In this document: positions 56,326-64,000 of the stretch, one piece after another
How positions within the stretch are numbered: the first letter of the stretch is position 1
How the letters are laid out: each line of letters starts with the position of its first letter
Source of the DNA: Chromobacterium amazonense
GTDB taxonomy: Bacteria > Pseudomonadota > Gammaproteobacteria > Burkholderiales > Chromobacteriaceae
DNA length: 64,000 nt
Assembly (NCBI RefSeq): GCF_001855565.1
Contig: NZ_MKCR01000004.1
Coordinates: 155,515 to 219,514 of the forward strand
Reading direction: 5' to 3'
The notes under the pieces: generated by a model
Told to the model about the DNA's origin: nothing
Seen by the model: the letters and a program-made list of their open reading frames with translations, nothing else
Database searches by the model: none
Made by a program: the position numbers and the translations under genes

Positions 56326-58158
56326 TCAGTTCCAGTCCGGATGGCGGAAGCTCATCGCGCCGGCCTCGGCATGGTCGGCCACGTGGCGGAACACCGCAAA
56401 CAGCTCGCGGCCGATGCCGTATTCATTGTGCGCCAGATCGGCCTGAGCCTGCTCGCGCGCCGCCCATTCGGCGGCGTCCACCAGGGCCGCCAGTTCTCCG
56501 GTTTCGGCATTGACGCGGATCAGGTCGCCATCCTTGATCTTGCCGATGGCGCCGCCGGACAGCGCTTCCGGCGACACGTGGATGGCGGCCGGCACTTTGC
56601 CGGACGCGCCGGACATGCGGCCGTCGGTCACCAGCGCCACTTTGAAGCCGCGCTCCTGCAGGATGGTCAGCGCCGGGGTCAGCTTGTGCAGTTCCGGCAT
56701 GCCGTTGGCGCGCGGGCCCTGGAAGCGGATCACCGCGACGAAGTCTTTTTCCAGCTCGCCGCGCTTGAAGGCCGCCAGCATGTCGTTCTGGTCGTGGAAT
56801 ACCACCGCCGGCGCTTCCACCACGCGGTGCTCGGCCTTCACCGCCGACACCTTGATCACGCCGCGGCCGATATTGCCGGCCATCAGCTTCAGGCCGCCAT
56901 CGGCCGAGAACGGATTGGCAGCCGTGCGCAGCACGCTGTCGTCGCCGCTGACGGCGGGCGCGTCGCGCCATTTCAGCTCGCCGTTGTCCAGCCACGGTTC
57001 CTGCGTGTAACGCGACAGGCCACGGCCCATCACGGTGCCCACGTCTTCGTGCAGCAGGCCGGCGGACAGCAGCTCGCGGATCACGAAACCCATGCCACCG
57101 GCGGCATGGAAGTGGTTCACGTCAGCCTTGCCGTTGGGGTAAGCGCGCACCAGCAGCGGGATGATGGCCGACAGTTCGTCGAAATCGTCCCAGTTGACGT
57201 CGATGCCGGCCGCGCGGGCGATGGCCACGATGTGCATGGTGTGGTTGGTGGAGCCGCCGGTGGCCAGCAGGCCGACGATGGCGTTGACGATGGATTTTTC
57301 ATCGATCATCTCGCCCACCGGGGTGAACTGTTCGCCCTGGGCGGCGATCTTGGCGCCCTGGGCCGCGGCGGCGCGGGTCAGCGCCTCGCGCAGCGGGGTA
57401 TTCGGGTTGACGAAGGCGGCGCCCGGCAGATGCAGGCCCATGATTTCCATCAGCATCTGGTTGGAGTTGGCGGTACCGTAGAAGGTACAGGTGCCGGGGC
57501 CGTGGTAAGACTGGCACTCCGATTCCAGCAGCGCGTCGCGGCCCACCTTGCCTTCGGCGTACAGCTGGCGCACCTTGGCCTTTTCGTCGTTGGCGATGCC
57601 GGTGGTCATAGGACCGGCCGGGACAAACAGCGCCGGGAGATGGCCGAAACTCAGCGCGCCTATCATCAGGCCCGGTACAATCTTGTCGCACACGCCCAGG
57701 TACAGGGCGGCGTCGAACATCTGGTGGGACAGCGCCACGGCGGTGCTCATGGCGATCACGTCGCGGCTGAACAGCGACAGCTCCATGCCGGGCTGGCCCT
57801 GGGTGACGCCGTCGCACATCGCCGGCACGCCGCCGGCGAACTGGGCGGTGGCGCCGGCCGCCAGCGCGGCCTCTTTCAGCCAGGCCGGAAAGGCGGCCAG
57901 CGGCTGATGGGCCGACAGCATGTCATTGTAGGAAGACACAATCGCCAGATTGGGACGGTGCTCTTCCTTCAAGTGGATTTTCACCGTATCAGGCATCGCC
58001 GCGAAGGCGTGGGCCAGGTTGGTGCACGACAGATGGGCCCGCTCCACCCGGCCTTGCTGGGCAGCGGCGCGCACGCGAGCCAGGTAGGCGCTGCGGCGCG
58101 GCTGGCTGCGCGCAATGATGCGGTCGGTAACGGCGGACAGGGTGGGATGCAAAGCCAT
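56326..58158 (-). CDS. edd: Phosphogluconate dehydratase
   Basis: 610-residue iron-sulfur dehydratase of the IlvD/Edd family; converts 6-phosphogluconate to KDPG. Motifs: [46 protein letters not shown] (cluster cysteine), [46 protein letters not shown]. The ATG at 58158 ([18 protein letters not shown]) has GGAACG upstream, and a HexR site ends 31 bases before it. eda follows. Confidence 0.95.
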   Translation of the reverse strand: MALHPTLSAVTDRIIARSQPRRSAYLARVRAAAQQGRVERAHLSCTNLAHAFAAMPDTVKIHLKEEHRPNLAIVSSYNDMLSAHQPLAAFPAWLKEAALAAGATAQFAGGVPAMCDGVTQGQPGMELSLFSRDVIAMSTAVALSHQMFDAALYLGVCDKIVPGLMIGALSFGHLPALFVPAGPMTTGIANDEKAKVRQLYAEGKVGRDALLESECQSYHGPGTCTFYGTANSNQMLMEIMGLHLPGAAFVNPNTPLREALTRAAAAQGAKIAAQGEQFTPVGEMIDEKSIVNAIVGLLATGGSTNHTMHIVAIARAAGIDVNWDDFDELSAIIPLLVRAYPNGKADVNHFHAAGGMGFVIRELLSAGLLHEDVGTVMGRGLSRYTQEPWLDNGELKWRDAPAVSGDDSVLRTAANPFSADGGLKLMAGNIGRGVIKVSAVKAEHRVVEAPAVVFHDQNDMLAAFKRGELEKDFVAVIRFQGPRANGMPELHKLTPALTILQERGFKVALVTDGRMSGASGKVPAAIHVSPEALSGGAIGKIKDGDLIRVNAETGELAALVDAAEWAAREQAQADLAHNEYGIGRELFAVFRHVADHAEAGAMSFRHPDWN

Positions 58159-58188
58159 GGTGACGTTCCGTGTTGAATTGATGCAAAT

Positions 58189-58203
58189 AGTAGTTTTACT
58201 ACA
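58189..58203. promoter_or_regulatory. HexR site before edd
   Basis: AGTAGTTTTACTACA matches the HexR consensus TGTARTWWWAYTACA at 14 of 15 positions. It lies 31 bases before the edd start in the shared edd-zwf promoter region; hexR itself is in the divergent operon. Confidence 0.78.
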
Positions 58204-58368
58204 CGCAAAACGCAAGGCGAACTACGTAGCGCCCGCGGCGTCTAGTGGCGACTATCCTCTTTTCCAAGAACGATTTCCAGCAAATCGCCCCAAATTTTGA
58301 GCCAAGGCAAAAGGTGTTGCAAAAGCGGCTCTGTCCGAGGCTTTGCCGTAGACATCAAGTGGCTGGAT

Positions 58369-58383
58369 GGTAATATAACTACA
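58369..58383. promoter_or_regulatory. HexR site before zwf
   Basis: GGTAATATAACTACA matches the HexR consensus at 14 of 15 positions and lies 30 bases before the zwf ATG. With the site before edd it would let HexR repress both divergent operons until KDPG releases it. Confidence 0.72.
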
Positions 58384-58413
58384 TCTAATTAAACTTCGAG
58401 ATGGAAGATCAGG

Positions 58414-59892
58414 ATGGAGACTCGTTCTACCCCTACCCCTGCCTTCGACATGGTGCTGTTCGGCGGCGCCGGCGATCTGGTCATGCGCAAGCTGCTGCCT
58501 TCCCTCTATCAGGCGCACGCCGCCGGCCTGCTCAATGAGCAGGGCCGCATCCTGGCGCTGGGCCGCAAGGATTTGAGCCGCGACGATTACCTGGCTTCCG
58601 TCGAGAAACAGTCCCGCATCCATATCAAGGCTCACTTCGACGCCGCGGCCTGGCAAAGCTTCTGTGCCCGCGTCGACTACCTGAAAGTGGACGCCTCGCA
58701 GGCGGCCGACTTCCCGGCGCTGGCCGAGAAGATCGGCAACGACGCCGGCAAGGTGGTGGTGTGCTACCTGGCCACCGCGCCGAACCTGTTCGCCGGCATC
58801 TGCGAAAACCTGGCCGCAGTGGGCCTGAACCGCGACAACGTGCGCGTGGTGCTGGAAAAACCGCTGGGCACCGATCTGGACTCGTCCAACGAGATCAACG
58901 ACGACGTAGCCCGCTTCTTCCAGGAAGACCAGCTGTACCGGATCGACCACTACCTGGGCAAGGAGTCGGTGCAAAACCTGATGGCCATCCGCTTCGCCAA
59001 CGCGCTGTTCGAGCCGCTGTGGCGCCGCGAGTGGATCCACGACGTGCAAATCACGATCTCGGAAGAACTGGGCGTGGGCAGCCGCGGCGACTTCTACGAC
59101 GGCACCGGCGCGCTGCGCGACATGGTGCAGAACCATCTGCTGCAGCTGTTGTGCATCGTGGCCATGGAGCCGCCGGCCAACCTGGAAGCCGACGCCGTCC
59201 GCGACGAGAAGCTGAAGGTGCTGAAGGCGCTGCGTCCGTTCACCGAGCAGGAAGTCGCCACCAAGACCGTGCGCGGCCAGTACAAGGCCGGCGCCGTCGG
59301 CGGCCAGCCGGTGGTGGGTTATCTGGAAGAGGCCGGCATTCCGGAACACAGCCAAACCGAAACCTTCGTCGCCATCAAGGCCGAAATCGACAACTGGCGC
59401 TGGGCCGGCGTGCCCTTCTTCCTGCGCACCGGCAAGCGCATGCAGGAACGTCTGGCGGAAATCGTCATCAACTTCCGCGACGTGCCGCACCAGGTATTTG
59501 CCGGCCCGCTGGGCGGCTGCCACCACGCCAACCGCATGGTGATCCGCCTGCAGCCCGATGAAAGCATCCGCCTGTACTTCCTGGCCAAGGAACCGGGCGA
59601 CACCATGCGCCTGCAGCCGGCCTACCTGGACCTGGACTTCTACAAGGCCTTCAAGGTGCGCCGCGCCGACGCCTACGAACGCCTGCTGCTGGACGTGATC
59701 CGCGGCAAGCTGGCGCTGTTCATGCGCCGCGACGAGCTGATCGAGGCCTGGCGTTGGGTGGAACCGATCATGGACACCTGGGCCGCCAGCACCAACAACC
59801 CGCCCAAGCAGTACACCGCCGGCAGCTGGGGGCCGGCCGCATCCAGCGCGCTGCTGTCGCGCGACGGCATCAGTTGGCACGAGGAGTGTTAA
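58414..59892 (+). CDS. zwf: Glucose-6-phosphate 1-dehydrogenase
   Basis: 492-residue enzyme; oxidises glucose-6-phosphate to 6-phosphogluconolactone with NADP+ or NAD+. Motifs: FDMVLFGGAGDLVMRKLLPSLY (nucleotide-binding), EKPLGTDLDSS, RIDHYLGKESVQNL with the active-site His/Asp, and FFLRTGKRM. It heads the zwf-pgl-glk-hexR-pgi operon under a HexR site; a REP-like hairpin with a T run follows its stop and may partially stop transcription. Confidence 0.96.
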   Translation: METRSTPTPAFDMVLFGGAGDLVMRKLLPSLYQAHAAGLLNEQGRILALGRKDLSRDDYLASVEKQSRIHIKAHFDAAAWQSFCARVDYLKVDASQAADFPALAEKIGNDAGKVVVCYLATAPNLFAGICENLAAVGLNRDNVRVVLEKPLGTDLDSSNEINDDVARFFQEDQLYRIDHYLGKESVQNLMAIRFANALFEPLWRREWIHDVQITISEELGVGSRGDFYDGTGALRDMVQNHLLQLLCIVAMEPPANLEADAVRDEKLKVLKALRPFTEQEVATKTVRGQYKAGAVGGQPVVGYLEEAGIPEHSQTETFVAIKAEIDNWRWAGVPFFLRTGKRMQERLAEIVINFRDVPHQVFAGPLGGCHHANRMVIRLQPDESIRLYFLAKEPGDTMRLQPAYLDLDFYKAFKVRRADAYERLLLDVIRGKLALFMRRDELIEAWRWVEPIMDTWAASTNNPPKQYTAGSWGPAASSALLSRDGISWHEEC

Positions 59893-59897
59893 GGTAG

Positions 59898-59932
59898 GGC
59901 GGAAGCCCCCTGCGGGGGCGTTCCGCCTTTTT
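59898..59932 (+). terminator. REP-like palindrome serving as zwf terminator
   Basis: GGCGGAAGCCCCC, loop TGC, GGGGGCGTTCCGCC followed by TTTTT, 5 bases after the zwf stop. It belongs to the same palindrome family as the 18-kb and 35-kb repeats but has gained a T run, so it may limit read-through into pgl. Confidence 0.72.
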
Positions 59933-59957
59933 GCTTTCCATGCGACAGGCACGTTGC

Positions 59958-59989
59958 GGCGGAACGCCCGGCCACGCCGGGCTTCCGCC
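59958..59989. repeat. REP-like palindrome upstream of pgl
   Basis: GGCGGAACGCCCGGC, loop CAC, GCCGGGCTTCCGCC; same family and arm sequence as in the array after mnmE. Confidence 0.75.
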
Positions 59990-60016
59990 CTATACAGAAA
60001 TCAACGAGGTACGCCC

Positions 60017-60694
60017 ATGAACTGGTTGGAATTTCCGGAAGCCAAGCAACAGACCGACGCCCTGGCCAACAGCGTGGCCTCGCGTTTATCGGCCGCCATC
60101 GAAAGCCGCGGCAACGCGGTGCTGGCGGTGTCCGGCGGCAAATCGCCCATCCCGTTCTTCCAGTTGATGGCGGAAATGGCCATAGACTGGAAACGCATCA
60201 CCATCACGCTGGTGGATGAGCGCTTCGTCGCGCCGGACCACCCGGACAGCAACGCCGGCTTGGTTCGCGCCCACTTGCTGCAGAACCGCGCCGCGCCGGC
60301 CCGCTTCCTGCCGCTGGTGCGCGAAGCCAAGGACATAGCCGCCGAAGTGGCCGCCGCCTGCCGCGACTTTGTCGCGCCGGACGTCGCCATCCTGGGCATG
60401 GGCGAAGACGGCCACACCGCCTCACTATTCCCCGGCGCGCCGGAGCTGACCGCCGGCCTGGACCCGGCAAACGCGCACCCCATCCTCGCCGTGACGCCGC
60501 AGACGGCGCCGCACCGCCGCATATCGATGAGCTACGCCGCGCTGCTGCAATCGGGCAGCCTGATCCTGTCCATCCAGAGCGCCAAGAAGCGCGAAATACT
60601 GGAAGCCGCCAGCCGCGCCGTCAGCGACACGCTGCCGATCAGCCACTTCCTGGCACAAGACAAGGTGCCGCTCGATGTCTACTGGTCTGCCTGA
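60017..60694 (+). CDS. pgl: 6-phosphogluconolactonase
   Basis: 225-residue lactonase (DevB family) that hydrolyses 6-phosphogluconolactone to 6-phosphogluconate. Motifs: NAVLAVSGGKSPIPFFQLMAE, ITLVDERFVAPDHPDSNAGLVR and DVAILGMGEDGHTASLFPG, the family's conserved catalytic region. The ATG at 60017 is preceded by ACGAGG. It overlaps glk by 20 bases and is in the HexR operon. Confidence 0.95.
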   Translation: MNWLEFPEAKQQTDALANSVASRLSAAIESRGNAVLAVSGGKSPIPFFQLMAEMAIDWKRITITLVDERFVAPDHPDSNAGLVRAHLLQNRAAPARFLPLVREAKDIAAEVAAACRDFVAPDVAILGMGEDGHTASLFPGAPELTAGLDPANAHPILAVTPQTAPHRRISMSYAALLQSGSLILSIQSAKKREILEAASRAVSDTLPISHFLAQDKVPLDVYWSA

Positions 60695-61721
60695 AACCTG
60701 GCCGCGCCTGCTCGGCGACGTCGGCGGCAGCAACGCGCGTTTCGCGCTGGAAACCGGCCCCGGCGTCATCGAGGACATCCTGACGCTGCCCACCGCGCGC
60801 TACCCGACGCTGGAAGACGCGCTGCGCGACTATCTGGCCCAAACCGGCGCCCGCCGCGTCGCCCATGCCGCCATCGGCATCGCCAATCCGCTGAACGGCG
60901 ACCGGGTGACCATGACCAATTGCCATTGGTCGTTTTCGATTGAAGCCGCGCGCCGCGCGCTGGGCTTGTCCACCTTGCTGCTGCTGAACGACTTCACCGC
61001 GCTGGCGCTGGCCTTGCCCAAGCTGCCCGCCAAGGAGCTGACGCAAATCGGCGGCGGCGCGCCGCGGCCGGACTCGCCGCTGGCGCTGATCGGCCCCGGC
61101 ACCGGACTCGGCATGTCGGCGCTGGTGCCGCATCCAGGCGGCTGGCGCGCGCTGGCCGGCGAAGGCGGCCATGTCTCGTTCGCGCCGCAGGATGAGCGCG
61201 AGTCCGCGGTCTGGCGCTACGCCGCCGCGCGTTTCGGCCATGTCTCGGCCGAACGCCTGCTGTCCGGCCCCGGCATCAGCCTGATCCACCAGGCGCTGTG
61301 CGAACGCGACGGCGAGGACGACGCCCCGCGCGAGCCTTCCTGGATCAGCGCGCAAGGGCTGGCCGGGCGCGACGCGCGCTGCCGCGAAACCCTGGAAATC
61401 TTTTGCGGCGCGCTGGGCTCCGCCGCCGGAAATCTGGCCCTGACGCTCGGTGCCCGTGGCGGGGTATACATAGGTGGTGGTATTGTGCCGCGTCTAAGCG
61501 GTTTTTTTGAACAATCCCCATTTCGCCGCCGCTTCGAGGACAAGGGACGGATGTCGGGCTATCTGGCCGACATCCCGGTTTACCTGATCACCAGCGCCTA
61601 TCCCGCCCTGCAGGGCGTGGCCGCCTATCTGGCGGACCATCTGGCGCCGCGCAGCGACCCTTCCCCGGTGGACGTTTCCACCTCTCCTCGCGGCGGCTCA
61701 GCAGGAGACATGCATGCTTGA
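60675..61721 (+). CDS. glk: Glucokinase (bacterial Glk family)
   Basis: 348-residue sugar kinase of the ROK-independent Glk family; phosphorylates glucose to glucose-6-phosphate. Motifs: RLLGDVGGSNARFALE (phosphate-binding), GIANPLNGDRVTMTNCHWSFS, LLNDFTALALALPKL, IGPGTGLGMSALV and LAGEGGHVSFAP. A short C-terminal tail of about 25 residues (RSDPSPVDVSTSPRGG) exceeds the typical end. It overlaps pgl by 20 bases and hexR by 8 bases. Confidence 0.93.
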   Translation: MSTGLPETWPRLLGDVGGSNARFALETGPGVIEDILTLPTARYPTLEDALRDYLAQTGARRVAHAAIGIANPLNGDRVTMTNCHWSFSIEAARRALGLSTLLLLNDFTALALALPKLPAKELTQIGGGAPRPDSPLALIGPGTGLGMSALVPHPGGWRALAGEGGHVSFAPQDERESAVWRYAAARFGHVSAERLLSGPGISLIHQALCERDGEDDAPREPSWISAQGLAGRDARCRETLEIFCGALGSAAGNLALTLGARGGVYIGGGIVPRLSGFFEQSPFRRRFEDKGRMSGYLADIPVYLITSAYPALQGVAAYLADHLAPRSDPSPVDVSTSPRGGSAGDMHA

Positions 61722-62562
61722 TCGCATCCGTGGCCAACTGGAGATGCTGTCCTCGGCCGAGCGCAAAGTGGCCGAGCTGGTGCTGGAACAGCCCTACACG
61801 GTGATCCAGGCCGCCGTGGCCGACATCGCCAAGAGCGCAGGCGTCAGCCAGCCCACCGTGATCCGTTTCTGCCGCACCGTCGGCTGTTCCGGCCTGCCCG
61901 ATTTCAAGCTGAAGCTGGCCGGCAGCCTGGTGACCGGGGTGCCCTACGTCCACTCCAGCGTGCGCCCGGAAGACCCGACGTCCGAAATCGTGGCCAAGGT
62001 GTTCGACAACACCGTGTCGGCGCTGCTCAAGTGCCGCAACGACGTCAACCCGCAGGCCATAGAAGCCGCCGTGCGGCTGCTGACCGACGCCCATCGCATC
62101 GAATTCTACGGCCTGGGCAACTCCGGCATCATCGCCGCAGACGCCCAGCACAAGTTCTTCCGTTTCGGCATCCCCACCGTGGCTTATTCCGACACCCACA
62201 TCCAGATGATGGCGGCATCGGTGCTGGGCCCGGACGACGTATTGGTGGCGATTTCCAGCTCCGGCCGTACCATGGAGCTCTTGGAAGCGGTGGACGTGGC
62301 GCTGTCCGCCGGCGCCAAAGTCATCGCGCTGACCACCAGCGGCTCGCCGCTGGCGCGCCGCGCCACCGTGTCGCTGATCGCCGACACGCTCGAAGACAAT
62401 GAAACCTACAGCCCGATGATTTCGCGCATCGTGCATCTGGTGCAGATAGACATCCTGGCGGTCAGCGTGGCCCTGCGCCGCGGACCGGGACTGATCCGCC
62501 AGCTGGAAAAAACCAAGCACAGCCTGAAGAACCGCAGGCTGGACAATAAACAAGCGGAATAG
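61714..62562 (+). CDS. hexR: HexR, RpiR-family repressor of glucose catabolism
   Basis: 282-residue regulator: an N-terminal RpiR helix-turn-helix ([40 protein letters not shown], about 30-70) and a C-terminal SIS sugar-phosphate-binding domain ([54 protein letters not shown]). In pseudomonads HexR represses zwf, edd and gap and is released by KDPG. Near-consensus sites lie before edd and zwf. The ATG at 61714 is preceded by AGGAG. Confidence 0.94.
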   Translation: MLDRIRGQLEMLSSAERKVAELVLEQPYTVIQAAVADIAKSAGVSQPTVIRFCRTVGCSGLPDFKLKLAGSLVTGVPYVHSSVRPEDPTSEIVAKVFDNTVSALLKCRNDVNPQAIEAAVRLLTDAHRIEFYGLGNSGIIAADAQHKFFRFGIPTVAYSDTHIQMMAASVLGPDDVLVAISSSGRTMELLEAVDVALSAGAKVIALTTSGSPLARRATVSLIADTLEDNETYSPMISRIVHLVQIDILAVSVALRRGPGLIRQLEKTKHSLKNRRLDNKQAE

Positions 62563-62573
62563 GACGAGATATC

Positions 62574-64000
62574 ATGAGTGAACTGACCGAACTCCCAGCC
62601 TGGCAAGCCCTGTGGGACCACTTTGCCGAAGCCAAGCACCTGCACATGCGCGACCTGTTCGCCTCCGATCCGGAGCGAGCGGAGCGCTACTCGCTGGAAG
62701 TGGGCGGACTGTTCCTCGACTATTCCAAGAACCGCATCACCGACGCCACGCTGATGGGCCTGATGGAGCTGGCGCGCGAAGCCGGCCTGCCTGCGCGCAT
62801 CAAATCCATGTTCAAGGGCGAGAAGCTCAACCGCACCGAGCACCGCTCCGCGCTGCACATCGCGCTGCGCAACCGCACCAACTCGCCCATCATCGTCGAT
62901 GGCGAGGACGTGATGCCGCAGGTCAATTCGGTGCTGGAGCGGATGGGCCGCTTCGCCCACGCCGTGCGCTCCGGCGACTGGCTGGGCTTCACCAATCAGC
63001 CGATCACCGACATCGTGAATATCGGCATCGGCGGCTCCGACCTCGGCCCGCTGATGGTCTGTAGCGCGCTGAAGCCGTTTGGCCATCCGCGGCTGAACAT
63101 GCACTTCGTCTCCAATGTGGACGGCGCCCAGCTGAAGGAAACGCTGAAGAAGGTGCATCCGGAGACCACCCTGTTCGTGGTGGAGTCCAAAACCTTCACC
63201 ACCCAGGAAACGCTGACCAACGCCCTAACCGCCCGCGAATGGTTCCTGTCGCACTCGCGCGACGAAGGATCGGTGGCCAAGCACTTCGTCGCCGTGTCCA
63301 CCAACCAGAAGGCCGTGGCGGACTTCGGCATCGATCCGGCCAATATGTTCGAATTCTGGAACTGGGTGGGCGGCCGCTACAGCCTGTGGTCGGCCATCGG
63401 CCTGCCCATCATGCTGTACCTGGGCGAGGAAAACTTCACCGAGCTCTTGAACGGCGCCCACATCATGGACCAGCACTTCATGAACGCGCCGTTCGAGCAG
63501 AACATGCCGGTGCTGCTGGCCATGATAGGCATCTGGTACATCAACTACTATGGCGGCGGCAGCCATGTGATCGCGCCGTACGACCAGTACCTGCATCGCC
63601 TGCCGGCCTTCATCCAGCAGCTGGACATGGAGTCCAACGGCAAACAGGTGACGCTGTCCGGCCAGCCGGTCAATTATGAAACCGCGCCCATCATCTGGGG
63701 CGAAACCGGCATCAACGGCCAGCACGCCTTCTTCCAGCTCTTGCACCAAGGCACCCACATCTCGCCTATCGACCTGATCGCCTCGCTGGAAAACCGCTCC
63801 AGCCTGCCGGGCCACCACGAGATCCTGCTGGCCAATGTCTTCGCCCAGGCCGAAGCCTTCATGCGCGGCAAGACCGCCGAGGAAGTGCGCGCCGAGCTGA
63901 CGGAACAGGGACTGAAGGGCGAGGCGCTGGAAGCGCTGGTGCCGCACAAGGTATTCGGCGGCAACCGCCCGACCAACACCTTGCTGATGAGCCGCCTCGA
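62574..64000 (+). CDS. pgi: Glucose-6-phosphate isomerase (3' end beyond window)
   Basis: The first 475 codons of phosphoglucose isomerase are in the window, open to the last base. The product starts [17 protein letters not shown] and shows [65 protein letters not shown], the catalytic EN-rich [15 protein letters not shown] and [11 protein letters not shown] near the window end. It is the last visible gene of the zwf operon and 11 bases after hexR. It interconverts glucose-6-phosphate and fructose-6-phosphate, supporting a cyclic Entner-Doudoroff route. Confidence 0.95.
   Translation, partial: MSELTELPAWQALWDHFAEAKHLHMRDLFASDPERAERYSLEVGGLFLDYSKNRITDATLMGLMELAREAGLPARIKSMFKGEKLNRTEHRSALHIALRNRTNSPIIVDGEDVMPQVNSVLERMGRFAHAVRSGDWLGFTNQPITDIVNIGIGGSDLGPLMVCSALKPFGHPRLNMHFVSNVDGAQLKETLKKVHPETTLFVVESKTFTTQETLTNALTAREWFLSHSRDEGSVAKHFVAVSTNQKAVADFGIDPANMFEFWNWVGGRYSLWSAIGLPIMLYLGEENFTELLNGAHIMDQHFMNAPFEQNMPVLLAMIGIWYINYYGGGSHVIAPYDQYLHRLPAFIQQLDMESNGKQVTLSGQPVNYETAPIIWGETGINGQHAFFQLLHQGTHISPIDLIASLENRSSLPGHHEILLANVFAQAEAFMRGKTAEEVRAELTEQGLKGEALEALVPHKVFGGNRPTNTLLMSRL

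Overview
The window looks like a chromosome segment of a GC-rich betaproteobacterium of the Neisseriales, most likely Chromobacterium or a close relative. Supporting signs are the rpmH/rnpA/yidD/yidC/mnmE cluster running away from dnaA-dnaN-gyrB, a complete Entner-Doudoroff/HexR regulon, parC joined to pilS-pilR, and DUF3460 and PntAA/PntAB/PntB genes of the type usual in this group. The taxonomic call is inference from gene content; no rRNA or tRNA gene is visible.

Layout. 1-4.3 kb, minus strand: tolR-tolA-tolB (tolB cut by the window edge), an O-methyltransferase, DUF3460, a TMEM175-type channel and a LytS/AlgZ-type kinase. 4.4-11 kb, plus strand: a solute-binding protein, the proton-translocating transhydrogenase (pntAA-pntAB-pntB), two META/DUF4377 envelope proteins and a methyltransferase. 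11-25 kb: chemoreceptor, HDOD protein, RNase II/R-type exonuclease, Tsx-like porin, alkyltransferase-like protein, MBL hydrolase, B12-type radical SAM protein, a persulfide-responsive cluster (ArsR/BigR-type regulator, two YeeE/YedE halves, dihaem cytochrome c, DUF2892, AhpD-like), then prfA-hemA. 25-35 kb: a TonB-dependent receptor, GNAT, parC-pilS-pilR and a DUF1835 protein. 35-45 kb: the replication-origin neighbourhood, mnmE-yidC-yidD-rnpA-rpmH on one strand and dnaA-dnaN-gyrB on the other.

45-49.4 kb is an AT-richer defence island. It holds a Dcm-type methyltransferase, Vsr, an EcoRII-type restriction enzyme, a downstream protein I do not recognise, and, divergently, a stand-alone copy of the EcoRII N-terminal effector-binding domain. 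It is followed by a GNAT-like hypothetical gene, a Xre/MbcA-RES toxin-antitoxin pair with a perfect palindromic operator, and an operon of an RCC1-like repeat lipoprotein with a subtilase. 55.6-64 kb holds edd-eda facing zwf-pgl-glk-hexR-pgi, with one near-consensus HexR site before each divergent operon.

Most notable non-coding structure: (1) two near-identical 122-bp MITE-like elements in opposite orientation, each flanked by a 12-bp target duplication, each inserted inside the hairpin of an intrinsic terminator between convergent genes, and each carrying a terminator-like hairpin of its own; (2) a tandem array of about 128-bp units behind mnmE in which a palindromic REP-like repeat has been co-duplicated with the last codons of mnmE; (3) several perfect palindromes in front of single genes (tsx-like, xre, lipoprotein).
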